Part shown: one piece after another, positions 51,365 through 59,149 of the stretch
Layout: every line of letters begins with the position of its first letter
Position numbering within the stretch: position 1 is the first letter of the stretch
Origin: Clostridiales bacterium
GTDB lineage: Bacteria > Bacillota > Clostridia > Oscillospirales > Oscillospiraceae
DNA length: 64,000 bases
Assembly (NCBI GenBank): GCA_004556755.1
Contig: SFFW01000002.1
Coordinates: 26,970 to 90,969 of the forward strand
Reading direction: 5' to 3'
Notes under the pieces: generated by a model
What the model was told of the DNA's origin: nothing
Seen by the model: the letters and a program-made list of their open reading frames with translations, nothing else
Databases searched by the model: none
Program-made: the position numbers and the translations under genes

Positions 51365-53002
51365 TTATTTTCGGCTGCCCATTCTGTTCTTGAGCTGAGA
51401 TATGAGCGAATCGTTGGTGACCTGTATACTGTTTAGAACTGCGGCACACGCCAAAACCATGTCGATAAACGCAATAAACCACAGTGTTGCGTATCCTAAG
51501 AGAGCGAGTATCACAAGCACGAGCTTCAGCAGCACGATTGCGATGAGATTCGCTTTCTGAATTTCGCAGACCCGTTTGGATGCCGTATACGCAACGGGCA
51601 GGCCGAAAACGCCGACGCTGCTCATGCGCATATCCGCACCGTCGTCATCCCCTACCCTTGCGTCTATATCGGCCGAGGAGTGGAATTCACCGTTTTCGGC
51701 GGACACATACATGAGCTTTTCGCCATCGTCAAGCGAAGTTTTGATCTCTTCAAGTATCTCGGCTTTCTTTTCGGAGGTGCAGCCGTAATGGAATTCGTCC
51801 GCTCCTACGGTTTCGGCAAAATCAGCGGTGGCGCCTTCGGAGTCGTCGGACAGCAAAACGGTCCTGATCCCGCCGAATTCCTTGAGGTCCGACACGACCG
51901 CCTGAGCGTATGGGTTGACGTTTTCCTTAAAGCAGATGCGCCCTGCGTACTTGTTGGCGACCGCCATGTAAAACGTAAAGCCGCCTCTCACGTCCTTTTC
52001 AGGAATGGCGATATTCCGTGCATCGAAAACGTCCTTTGTCATAATGCAAAGCGGAACACCGTGGATCGTGACCTCCATACCGCAGCCGGGAATATCGTTC
52101 GACTTCTCAATGTACTGAGGCATTACGGTACCCTTGTAGGCGGCAAGTATGGGTACTGCGATACGGAGCTGCGAATTATACGCAACGTACGCTGCAAGCG
52201 CTTTAAATGTGCCGTTATCGAGTATCGGAGAGCTGATCGAAGCAAGCTTCGGGCAAGCGTCCGCAAAGACCTCGTCCTTGTCGAAAGCGGCGGCGGTCAC
52301 ATGAGAAAGATTCTCAAGCACCTCGGAGTTCTTAACCAGAACGCCGTGAGACGCAGCCAGTGCCAGCCCCGTTTCCGCAGACAACGGAAATGAGATGAGC
52401 GCCGACGCCGGAGCCGCAGCGAGGATCAGCATAAGGCCACGCCTTATCGACATCACATAGGTCATCTCGGTAATAAGGGGCATAAGCACTGCATAAATGA
52501 GCGCAACGAGCAGCGCCGCCTTCAGCAGCATATCCATGATCGGTGCGGTTTTGGTCAAAACAGAGCTTTTAAGTGCGGTAGGCTTCGAGACGATCTCACG
52601 GAAAGCTTCTGCGGTGTCGGAACCATCGTCGGGAATGAAAGAGAATATCTCTTTCCTGCTGCGATACATTGCGTAGCCCAGCAATAGGCTGCCGAGCTGG
52701 TACATGATTATAAGCAGACAGGCTTCATTTGCACATCCGGCTGCAAAGCCGACAACAGCGACAAAAATTAGAATGATATTGTAATTGAAGTAGTCCTTCT
52801 CCCCTATTGCCGCTGCTGCGTTCAAGACCAAATCGAAGCCGGCAATTAGAGCCGCTGCGACGGAAAGAACAACAAAGGTGAAAGCCGTGACGTTCAGCGT
52901 ATTGGCAAGTATCAGCAACGCTGCTGCAGCTAAGATGCGGACAATTTTGATAATGTCAATAGCATCCTTTATTCCGGTGTCTTTAACGGGTATGCTGCTC
53001 AT
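51365..53002 (-). CDS. Degenerate P1B-type ATPase-like membrane protein (pseudo-ATPase)
   Basis: 545 residues with the order of a heavy-metal P-type ATPase: N-terminal helices, the core helix pair, a GVLVKNSEVLENLS stretch leading to the phosphorylation site, an N-domain with GCGMEVTIHG, and two C-terminal helices. Each catalytic signature is broken. DKTGT is DKDE (FDKDEVF, residues 240-246), CPC is APASA (about 197), GDN is SDDS (about 386), and GDGINDAP is reduced to SAENGEFH (about 434). The only N-terminal Cys/His are ordinary. It is a full-length, uninterrupted frame, so it is conserved rather than decaying. ATG 53002 follows GGAGG at 7 nt and lies 36 nt after fba. Confidence 0.7.
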   Translation of the reverse strand: MSSIPVKDTGIKDAIDIIKIVRILAAAALLILANTLNVTAFTFVVLSVAAALIAGFDLVLNAAAAIGEKDYFNYNIILIFVAVVGFAAGCANEACLLIIMYQLGSLLLGYAMYRSRKEIFSFIPDDGSDTAEAFREIVSKPTALKSSVLTKTAPIMDMLLKAALLVALIYAVLMPLITEMTYVMSIRRGLMLILAAAPASALISFPLSAETGLALAASHGVLVKNSEVLENLSHVTAAAFDKDEVFADACPKLASISSPILDNGTFKALAAYVAYNSQLRIAVPILAAYKGTVMPQYIEKSNDIPGCGMEVTIHGVPLCIMTKDVFDARNIAIPEKDVRGGFTFYMAVANKYAGRICFKENVNPYAQAVVSDLKEFGGIRTVLLSDDSEGATADFAETVGADEFHYGCTSEKKAEILEEIKTSLDDGEKLMYVSAENGEFHSSADIDARVGDDDGADMRMSSVGVFGLPVAYTASKRVCEIQKANLIAIVLLKLVLVILALLGYATLWFIAFIDMVLACAAVLNSIQVTNDSLISQLKNRMGSRK

Positions 53003-53038
53003 GGGCAAACCTCCATTTTATCTGTGAGGAGTATAGGT

Positions 53039-53974
53039 TCAAGCCTTTCCGTCACAACCGAGAACGTCAACGATCTTGTGCGCAACCATGTCCTTTATGG
53101 CGGCTCTTGCGGGCTTGAGATACTGACGGGGGTCAAAGTGATCGGGATGATCATTGAAATACTTGCGGATGGACGCAGTCATTGCAAGGCGAAGGTCGGA
53201 GTCGATGTTTATCTTGCAGACCGCCATTGATGCAGCTTTGCGGAGCTGATCTTCCGGAACGCCGATCGCACCGGGCATGTTGCCGCCGTTTTCGTTGATG
53301 ATCCTGACAAACTCCTGAGGTACGGAGGATGAGCCGTGAAGCACTATCGGGAATCCGGGCAGACGGCGCTCGACATCCTCAAGAATATCAAAGCGGAGCT
53401 TGGGATCGGTGCCGGGCTTGAACTTGTACGCACCGTGAGAGGTGCCGATCGCAATTGCGAGGGAGTCGCAGCCGGTGCGCTCCACAAACTCCTGAACGTC
53501 TTCGGGACGGGTGTAGGAGGAGTCCTCTGCGCTGACCTTGACCTCGTCCTCGATTCCGGCAAGCGTTCCCAGCTCTGCCTCGACGACGACACCGTGGTCG
53601 TGTGCATACTCGACGACCTGACGGGTAAGAGCGATGTTGTCCTCAAACGACTTCGAGGAAGCGTCGATCATAACGGAGGTAAAGCCGCCGTCGATGCAGG
53701 ACTTACAAAGCTCAAAGCTGTCGCCGTGGTCAAGATGAAGCGCAATGGGCAGACCTGTTTCGATAACAGCAGCCTCCACCAGCTTCATAAGATAGGTGTG
53801 ATTTGCATAGGCACGGGCGCCCTTGGACACCTGAAGGATGAGCGGTGCATTGAGCTCTGCTGCAGCTTCGGTGATGCCCTGAACGATTTCCATGTTGTTG
53901 ACGTTGAAAGCTCCTATGGCGTAACCGCCCTTATACGCTTTCTCAAACATTTCGGTTGTGGTAACCAGTGGCAT
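53039..53974 (-). CDS. fba: Class II fructose-1,6-bisphosphate aldolase
   Basis: Cleaves or makes FBP in glycolysis/gluconeogenesis. 311 residues; zinc ligands in LHLDHGDSFE, GTSHGAYKF and VLHGSSS, plus the acidic VEAELGTLAG. The frame stays open another 1.1 kb upstream, antisense to pfk, but ATG 53974 with AGGAG 8 nt upstream gives the normal length. The pseudo-ATPase follows in the same transcript. Divergent from pfk. Confidence 0.96.
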   Translation of the reverse strand: MPLVTTTEMFEKAYKGGYAIGAFNVNNMEIVQGITEAAAELNAPLILQVSKGARAYANHTYLMKLVEAAVIETGLPIALHLDHGDSFELCKSCIDGGFTSVMIDASSKSFEDNIALTRQVVEYAHDHGVVVEAELGTLAGIEDEVKVSAEDSSYTRPEDVQEFVERTGCDSLAIAIGTSHGAYKFKPGTDPKLRFDILEDVERRLPGFPIVLHGSSSVPQEFVRIINENGGNMPGAIGVPEDQLRKAASMAVCKINIDSDLRLAMTASIRKYFNDHPDHFDPRQYLKPARAAIKDMVAHKIVDVLGCDGKA

Positions 53975-54023
53975 TTGATCATCTCCTGTTAAAAAATAAA
54001 TATACAGTTTTTCTTTATATATA

Positions 54024-54052
54024 TTTATTATAATACGAATTTGTGTTATAAT
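54024..54052 (+). promoter_or_regulatory. Promoter of pfk
   Basis: TATAAT at 54047-54052 with an upstream TG (54044-54045) that makes an extended -10; the -35 (TTTATT at 54024) is weak. Confidence 0.6.
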
Positions 54053-54055
54053 CAA
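54027..54055 (-). promoter_or_regulatory. Promoter of fba
   Basis: On the minus strand TTGATT (54055-54050), 17-nt spacer, TATAAT (54032-54027). It is superimposed on the pfk promoter. Confidence 0.75.
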
Positions 54056-54082
54056 CCATAACAAAACAACGGAGGCGATCTT

Positions 54083-55348
54083 TTGGATAAAAATTTCGAT
54101 TCCCGACTCGTCGGAGCCTGCATACTCGGTCAATCCGGCGGTCCCACATCTGTTATTAACGCCAGCGCATACGGCATTATCAAAACCGCACTTGAATGTG
54201 ACTGTATCACGAAGGTCTATGGGGCGGCATACGGCATTAAGGGCGTACTTAATGACGAACTTTACGACATGGGCGAAGAGGACGAATATGAACTCAAGCT
54301 CCTTCTTAACACGCCGTCGTCGGAGCTTGGCTCCTGCCGCTATAAGATCAAGGACTACAAAGAGGATGACACGGAGTATAAGCGCATACTCGAAATCTTT
54401 AAAAAGTACGACGTTCGCTACTTTTTCTATAACGGTGGCAACGATTCTATGGATACCTGCAACAAGATAAGCAGCTATCTTGAAAACGTGGGATACGAGT
54501 GCCGCGTTATAGGCGTTCCGAAGACCATTGACAACGACCTGTTTGGCACGGATCATTGCCCCGGCTTCGGCAGCGCCGCAAAATTCATCGCCACCTCCTG
54601 TATGGAGATAGACAAGGACACCGATGTTTACGACAACGAAATGGCGACGATAGTTGAGATAATGGGCAGACACGCCGGCTGGCTCACCGCCTCCGCTGCG
54701 CTTGCGACCGAGTACGGTCACGGTTGCGGCCCCGATCTCATCTACCTGCCCGAACGTGATTTTGACCTCGATGCCTTTACCGAGGATGTCGAAAAGGTGC
54801 TGAAAAACAAGCACAATGTGCTTGTTGCGGTCTCTGAGGGGCTGCACTACTCCGACGGCTCCTTTGTTTCCGAGGCGCAGAAATCGGGAACCGACGGCTT
54901 CGGCCACGCTCAGCTCGGCGGTCTTGCGACTCGCCTTGCGGATTACCTCAAGGATCGGCTGAAGCTCAAGAAGGTCCGTGCCATCGAGCTCAGCTTGCTT
55001 CAGCGCAGCGCAGCGCATATAGCGTCCGCCGTGGATATTGACGAGGCCTTTGCCGTCGGCAAATTTGCCGTCGAGCAGGCAGTCTTGGGAAAGAGCGGTC
55101 AAATGGTCGCTCTGGAGCGGGATGACACCGCTGGGCTTTATCGCTGCTACCCCACCCTGATCTCATTAAACAGCGTTGCAAACTATGAGAAAAAGGTTCC
55201 GCTTGAGTGGATAACGGAGGACGGAAACTATGTGACCTCGGATTTCATAAACTATGTGCTTCCCCTTATTCAGGGAGAACCCAAGGTACCGAGAGAAAAC
55301 TCGCTTCCGAGGTATGCGCGTCTCAAAAAGGTTCGCACCAAGATATAA
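54083..55348 (+). CDS. pfp: 6-phosphofructokinase, pyrophosphate-dependent type
   Basis: 421 residues of the PfkA superfamily. The donor-site residues indicate pyrophosphate rather than ATP: GGND (118-121, Asp in place of Gly104 of E. coli) and PKTIDND (146-152, Lys in place of Gly124). MGRHAGWLTASAAL is the sugar-binding motif. PPi-PFK is reversible and replaces both Pfk and FBPase in many Clostridia. It starts with TTG 54083 after GGAGG. Divergent from fba, the next glycolytic enzyme. Confidence 0.88.
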   Translation: MDKNFDSRLVGACILGQSGGPTSVINASAYGIIKTALECDCITKVYGAAYGIKGVLNDELYDMGEEDEYELKLLLNTPSSELGSCRYKIKDYKEDDTEYKRILEIFKKYDVRYFFYNGGNDSMDTCNKISSYLENVGYECRVIGVPKTIDNDLFGTDHCPGFGSAAKFIATSCMEIDKDTDVYDNEMATIVEIMGRHAGWLTASAALATEYGHGCGPDLIYLPERDFDLDAFTEDVEKVLKNKHNVLVAVSEGLHYSDGSFVSEAQKSGTDGFGHAQLGGLATRLADYLKDRLKLKKVRAIELSLLQRSAAHIASAVDIDEAFAVGKFAVEQAVLGKSGQMVALERDDTAGLYRCYPTLISLNSVANYEKKVPLEWITEDGNYVTSDFINYVLPLIQGEPKVPRENSLPRYARLKKVRTKI

Positions 55349-55350
55349 CG

Positions 55351-55386
55351 AAAAAATCCGTGACGAATTGTCGTCACGGATTTTTT
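55351..55386. terminator. Bidirectional terminator between pfp and cotJC
   Basis: AAAAAATCCGTGACGA / TCGTCACGGATTTTTT with a 4-nt loop, a perfect 16-bp stem. Confidence 0.93.
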
Positions 55387-55393
55387 GCGCACT

Positions 55394-55990
55394 TTACTTG
55401 TCAAATGCCGGGTTTGTAATATAGTAATTCTTTTCGTCAAGCTTCTCAAGCGTTCTTCGCAGCCCTTCGCCGAAGCGCTGATAGTGTACGATCTCCCGCT
55501 CACGAAGGAAACGTATCACGTTATTGACGTCAGGGTCATCAGAGAGACGGAGAATGTTGTCGTAAGTCTTTCTTGCCTTCTGCTCTGCCGCCATATCCTC
55601 GCTCAGGTCGGCAATTACATCGCCGGACACCTGCATAGTTGCGGCAGTCCACGGTGTTCCGGATGCAAACTGCGGATATACACCTGCCGTGTGGTCTACA
55701 AAATAGGCATCAAAGCCGGACTTTTTGATCTCCTCCGGCGTCATCTTTCTTGTGAGCTGGTGGACTATTGCGCCGATCATCTCAAGGTGTCCCAGCTCCT
55801 CGGTGCCTATATCGGTAAGCAGCCCCTTAAGCTCCGGGTACGGCATGCTGTAGCGCTGACTCAGATATCGCAGCGATGCGCCGAGTTCACCGTCGGGACC
55901 GCCGTATTGTGAGACAATGAATTTCGCAAGCGCCGGATTCGGGTTTGCGATTTTTACCGGGTATTGCAGCTTTTTCTCATATACAAACAT
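55394..55990 (-). CDS. cotJC: Spore coat protein CotJC (manganese catalase family)
   Basis: 198 residues, ferritin-like four-helix fold of manganese catalases. Metal ligands are visible in TEELGHLEMIG, EDMAAEQKARKTYD and LREREIVHYQRFGE. In Bacillus it lies in the inner coat and is made in the mother cell under SigE. It follows cotJAB by 2 nt on the minus strand. Confidence 0.92.
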   Translation of the reverse strand: MFVYEKKLQYPVKIANPNPALAKFIVSQYGGPDGELGASLRYLSQRYSMPYPELKGLLTDIGTEELGHLEMIGAIVHQLTRKMTPEEIKKSGFDAYFVDHTAGVYPQFASGTPWTAATMQVSGDVIADLSEDMAAEQKARKTYDNILRLSDDPDVNNVIRFLREREIVHYQRFGEGLRRTLEKLDEKNYYITNPAFDK

Positions 55991-55992
55991 AT

Positions 55993-56430
55993 TTAGCCCT
56001 CCATACCCGCTTTATAGTCCCACGGCCACGGGTTTTTGAGCCATGTATATGACTTGCACTGACTTACGTCACAGCGGCTTACGGGACCGTACTGCGTGGT
56101 GTACCTTTCCCTTGCCTCCTGAGCAAGGGCGCAAACGCTTTTGTACATCTCAAAGGCTTCCTGGTCGCTTGAGTGGGTGTCGAGGTACAGTGCAAGCTCC
56201 TGCTCGACAAAGTCAAGCGCCATCAGCTCACCGAGTGGAGTGCCGGCAAGATCGCCTGTGTTGACCATATTCATAAAGGGCAGGTCAAGTCCGGGGAAAA
56301 GAGTGCCTCTTGATAACGCCTCGCCCGTCTTGTATGACGGCTTTACGCTTTCCTGAAGCGGCACATATGCCATCGCAAGCGGCGAGCATTCGGACAATGA
56401 ACCCTGCTTATAGTTGCATTTATTGTTCAC
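55993..56430 (-). CDS. CotJA-CotJB fusion spore coat protein
   Basis: 145 residues that join two proteins normally encoded separately. Residues 15-55 match CotJA (AMAYVPLQESVKPSYKTGEA, then GTLFPGLDLPF), and residues 65-140 match CotJB (LMALDFVEQELALYLDTHS, YGPVSRCDVSQCKSYTWLKN). Bacillus CotJA and CotJB are about 80 residues each, so both are essentially complete. I choose GTG 56430 with GGAGG 11 nt upstream; the frame opens at 56469. It is co-transcribed with cotJC. A CATATTAT box at 56457-56464 (minus) resembles a SigE/SigK -10. Confidence 0.8.
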   Translation of the reverse strand: MNNKCNYKQGSLSECSPLAMAYVPLQESVKPSYKTGEALSRGTLFPGLDLPFMNMVNTGDLAGTPLGELMALDFVEQELALYLDTHSSDQEAFEMYKSVCALAQEARERYTTQYGPVSRCDVSQCKSYTWLKNPWPWDYKAGMEG

Positions 56431-56484
56431 GCTTGTGGATTCCTCCTTTGCACAACATAATATGCGCATCGAGGTAAAGATGTG

Positions 56485-56511
56485 AAAAAGCCACCCATTG
56501 GGTGGCTTTTT
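56485..56511 (-). terminator. Terminator of ligA
   Basis: AAAAAGCCACCC / GGGTGGCTTTTT with an ATT loop. It ends the murD-ligA transcript on the minus strand. Confidence 0.9.
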
Positions 56512-56518
56512 CGCATTG

Positions 56519-58495
56519 TCAGCGTATCATTTCCTTAAATTCTTCTTCGCTTATGACCTTGACGCCAAGCTCGTTTGCCTTTGTTAGCTTAGAGCCTGCG
56601 TTTTCTCCGGCAAGCACGATGCCGGTCTTTTTCGAGACCGAGGAAGAAACCTTGCCTCCCATGCGCTCGATGATCGCCGAAGCCTCGCTCCTTGTAAACT
56701 CACTGAGTTCACCCGTGAGCACAAAGGTGACGCCAGCAAACCGGGTATCGGAGGGGGTCTCCTTGCTCTCAAACGACACTCCCGCATTCCGCAGAAGCTC
56801 AATCTGGTGCTTGGACTGAGGCAGAGAGAACCATTCGATTATATAGTCTGCGGTGATTTCGCCTATGTCGGGAACCGACAACAGCTCTGCCTTATCTGCT
56901 GCGATGAGCTTATCCAATGTGCCGAAATGAGCAGCAAGCGTTTTCGCCGCCTTTTGACCCACCTGACGTATGCCGAAGGCGCACAGGAGTCGGGCAAGTC
57001 CGGCATCCTTACTTTTGCCAAGCGCTGCAATCAGCTTCTCCGCAGATCTTTTGCCGAAGCGGTCAAGTCCTTCAAGGTCGGATGCGTTCATATAGTAAAG
57101 CTCCGCAGGGCTGTTTGCCAGTCCTGCCGCAATGAGCAGTTCGCACACCGAGATGCCGAGTCCGTCAATGTCCATGGCTTCCTTGGAGGAAAAATGAGCA
57201 AGGTTTCTAAGTCGCTGAGCGGGACATTCTGGGCTGGTGCATCTTATGGCTGCACCGTCTTCGTCACGCATAACGGGAGCGCCGCATTCAGGGCAGTGAT
57301 CGGGCATACGGTACGGGACTGAGTTTTCAGGGCGCTTTGTCTTGTTCACCGAGAGAACTTCGGGGATGATCTCCCCTGCCTTTTGCACAAGCACGGTGTC
57401 ACCTATGCGTATGTCGAGACGCTCGATATTATCGGCATTGTGGAGCGTTGCATTTGTGACCGTGGTTCCGGCAAGACGTACCGGCTCAATGACGGCCTTC
57501 GGCGTCAGAACGCCCGTCCTTCCTACCTGCACCACTATGTCAATGACACGGCTCTCTTTCTTTTCGGGTGGATACTTGTATGCAACCGCCCACCTCGGGG
57601 CCTTTGCGGTACTGCCGAGCGCCGCACGCTGAGGAAGGGAGTCGATTTTTATAACGGCTCCGTCGATGTCGTATGCAAATTCGTCCCGATGCTCTCCGAT
57701 CCACGAAATGCGCTCACAGCAGCCGTCGATGCTTTCATAGACCTTGTACGGCACAACGGGAAAACCCATGTGCTTCATGGCGTCAAGAGTCTTGGCGTGA
57801 CTGTCAAAGTCGGGGTCGGAGCTATATTGCATATTAAAGCACACGATGTCAAGCTTCCTTGAAGCGGCGATTTTCGGGTCAAGCTGACGAATAGACCCCG
57901 CCGCTGCGTTTCTGGGGTTTGCAAGCAGCGGTTCGCCGTTTATCTCACGCTCGGCGTTAAGCTCCTTAAACACCGCCTTGGACATATACACCTCTCCTCT
58001 GACGATGAGCCGTTCGGGAGCGTCGGTAAGTCTGAGCGGGAGACTTCTTACGGTGCGCAGATTTTCGGTGACATCCTCGCCTATAAGTCCGTTTCCCCGT
58101 GTTGCGCCACGGACAAAGACCCCGTTTTCGTATTCGAGAGACATCGACAGACCGTCGATCTTCGGCTCAACGCAGTAGCGGTGCCTTTCTTCGATCGAAG
58201 AATCCATGCGCTGACCGAAGGAATACAGCTCGTCAAAGGAAAAAACGTCGGTGAGGCTCTCAAGCGGCACCTCGTGCCTGACCTGAGAAAACTCCTTCAG
58301 TGCCTCGCCGCCGACCCGCTGCGTGGGCGAGTCGGGAGTGATGAGTTCGGGATGCTCGGCTTCAAGCTTCTTGAGCTTCTGCATCAACATATCATATTCG
58401 TAGTCGGAGATGACGGGTGCATCCTCGACATAGTACAGCCTGTTGTGGTATTCAAGCTCCCTTCTCAGAGCAATTATTTCCTTTTGTACGTCCAT
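56519..58495 (-). CDS. ligA: NAD-dependent DNA ligase
   Basis: 658 residues, full length. N-terminal NAD-binding domain (LEYHNRLYYVEDAPVISDYEYD), the adenylated Lys112 in EPKIDGLSM, the oligonucleotide-binding fold, a four-Cys zinc finger (CPECGAP...CTSPECPAQ), helix-hairpin-helix repeats, and a C-terminal BRCT domain (FAGVTFVLTGELSEF). Last gene of a minus-strand operon behind yunB (2 nt apart). Confidence 0.98.
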   Translation of the reverse strand: MDVQKEIIALRRELEYHNRLYYVEDAPVISDYEYDMLMQKLKKLEAEHPELITPDSPTQRVGGEALKEFSQVRHEVPLESLTDVFSFDELYSFGQRMDSSIEERHRYCVEPKIDGLSMSLEYENGVFVRGATRGNGLIGEDVTENLRTVRSLPLRLTDAPERLIVRGEVYMSKAVFKELNAEREINGEPLLANPRNAAAGSIRQLDPKIAASRKLDIVCFNMQYSSDPDFDSHAKTLDAMKHMGFPVVPYKVYESIDGCCERISWIGEHRDEFAYDIDGAVIKIDSLPQRAALGSTAKAPRWAVAYKYPPEKKESRVIDIVVQVGRTGVLTPKAVIEPVRLAGTTVTNATLHNADNIERLDIRIGDTVLVQKAGEIIPEVLSVNKTKRPENSVPYRMPDHCPECGAPVMRDEDGAAIRCTSPECPAQRLRNLAHFSSKEAMDIDGLGISVCELLIAAGLANSPAELYYMNASDLEGLDRFGKRSAEKLIAALGKSKDAGLARLLCAFGIRQVGQKAAKTLAAHFGTLDKLIAADKAELLSVPDIGEITADYIIEWFSLPQSKHQIELLRNAGVSFESKETPSDTRFAGVTFVLTGELSEFTRSEASAIIERMGGKVSSSVSKKTGIVLAGENAGSKLTKANELGVKVISEEEFKEMIR

Positions 58496-58497
58496 AA

Positions 58498-59121
58498 TTA
58501 TTTCTCCACATTAAAGTATGTTTCGGGAACCTTTCCGACTATTACAGTGTCCGCAACAAGGACCTCGGTGAGAACGGTCGCACTTTCCGTTCCCCACGGT
58601 ATCAGCACGTCAACGTCGATAACGACTTCAAGGTAAAGACGGTAATTGGTCTGATTTATACCGCACGCCTCGACCTTGCTTTTGAAATCGACTCTCGATG
58701 ATGTGAGCATACTTATCTCAACGCTGACGTCGGGGCCCTTGCCCATCAGCAGGTTTGACCCCAAGAGACTGCCGAGCGGGATTTTTACGATCATAGGATC
58801 GGTGTCGGTCGATTCTATCACCATGTTGAGTATTTGCGAGGATAATTCGTTTATATGTGCCATGTTTCCGGAGATTGCGGTCACATTGCCGTTGCCGTCA
58901 CGCTCAAAGTGTACGAAATATTCAAGATCGTAGGCATCGGGATCGATCAGGTCACACACGACCTTGTTGACCGTTGCCGTGACCATATCGGCGGCGTCGG
59001 AGACCGCTATCTGCGTTGAGAGGTTTTTCAGTTGGTATGTACCGACCAGCAGCGCCGCAAGCAGGGCTGCGGCAAAAAAGAGCAGCGGAAGCCTTGAGCT
59101 GCGTCTGCGCCTGTAATGCAT
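58498..59121 (-). CDS. yunB: Sporulation protein YunB
   Basis: 207 residues. A cationic N-terminus and one transmembrane helix (RLPLLFFAAALLAALLVG) are followed by an extracytoplasmic domain with VKIPLGSLLGSNLLMGKGP, the recognisable YunB core. In Bacillus it is SigE-controlled and needed for normal spore formation, mechanism unknown. It lies between a PLP enzyme and ligA on the minus strand. Its start codon and ribosome site are within a perfect inverted repeat. Confidence 0.9.
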   Translation of the reverse strand: MHYRRRRSSRLPLLFFAAALLAALLVGTYQLKNLSTQIAVSDAADMVTATVNKVVCDLIDPDAYDLEYFVHFERDGNGNVTAISGNMAHINELSSQILNMVIESTDTDPMIVKIPLGSLLGSNLLMGKGPDVSVEISMLTSSRVDFKSKVEACGINQTNYRLYLEVVIDVDVLIPWGTESATVLTEVLVADTVIVGKVPETYFNVEK

Positions 59122-59140
59122 GAGACCACCCCATGCATTA
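59114..59140 (-). promoter_or_regulatory. 9-bp inverted repeat at the yunB translation start
   Basis: TAATGCATG (59114-59122) and CATGCATTA (59132-59140) are perfect complements. On the minus strand the ATG is in the 3' arm and the Shine-Dalgarno GGGGTGG spans the arm and loop. Confidence 0.6.
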
Positions 59141-59149
59141 TATGCAGGT

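Noticed and set aside
53975..55102. An N-terminal extension of fba of about 375 codons
   Set aside because: The extension runs antisense through pfp and the divergent promoters. The ATG at 53974 has its own ribosome site and gives the normal aldolase length.
56440..56480. A SigE promoter for the cotJ genes
   Set aside because: CATATTAT fits a -10, but no convincing -35 is present and the leader would be only a few bases before the ribosome site. Mentioned in the gene entry only.
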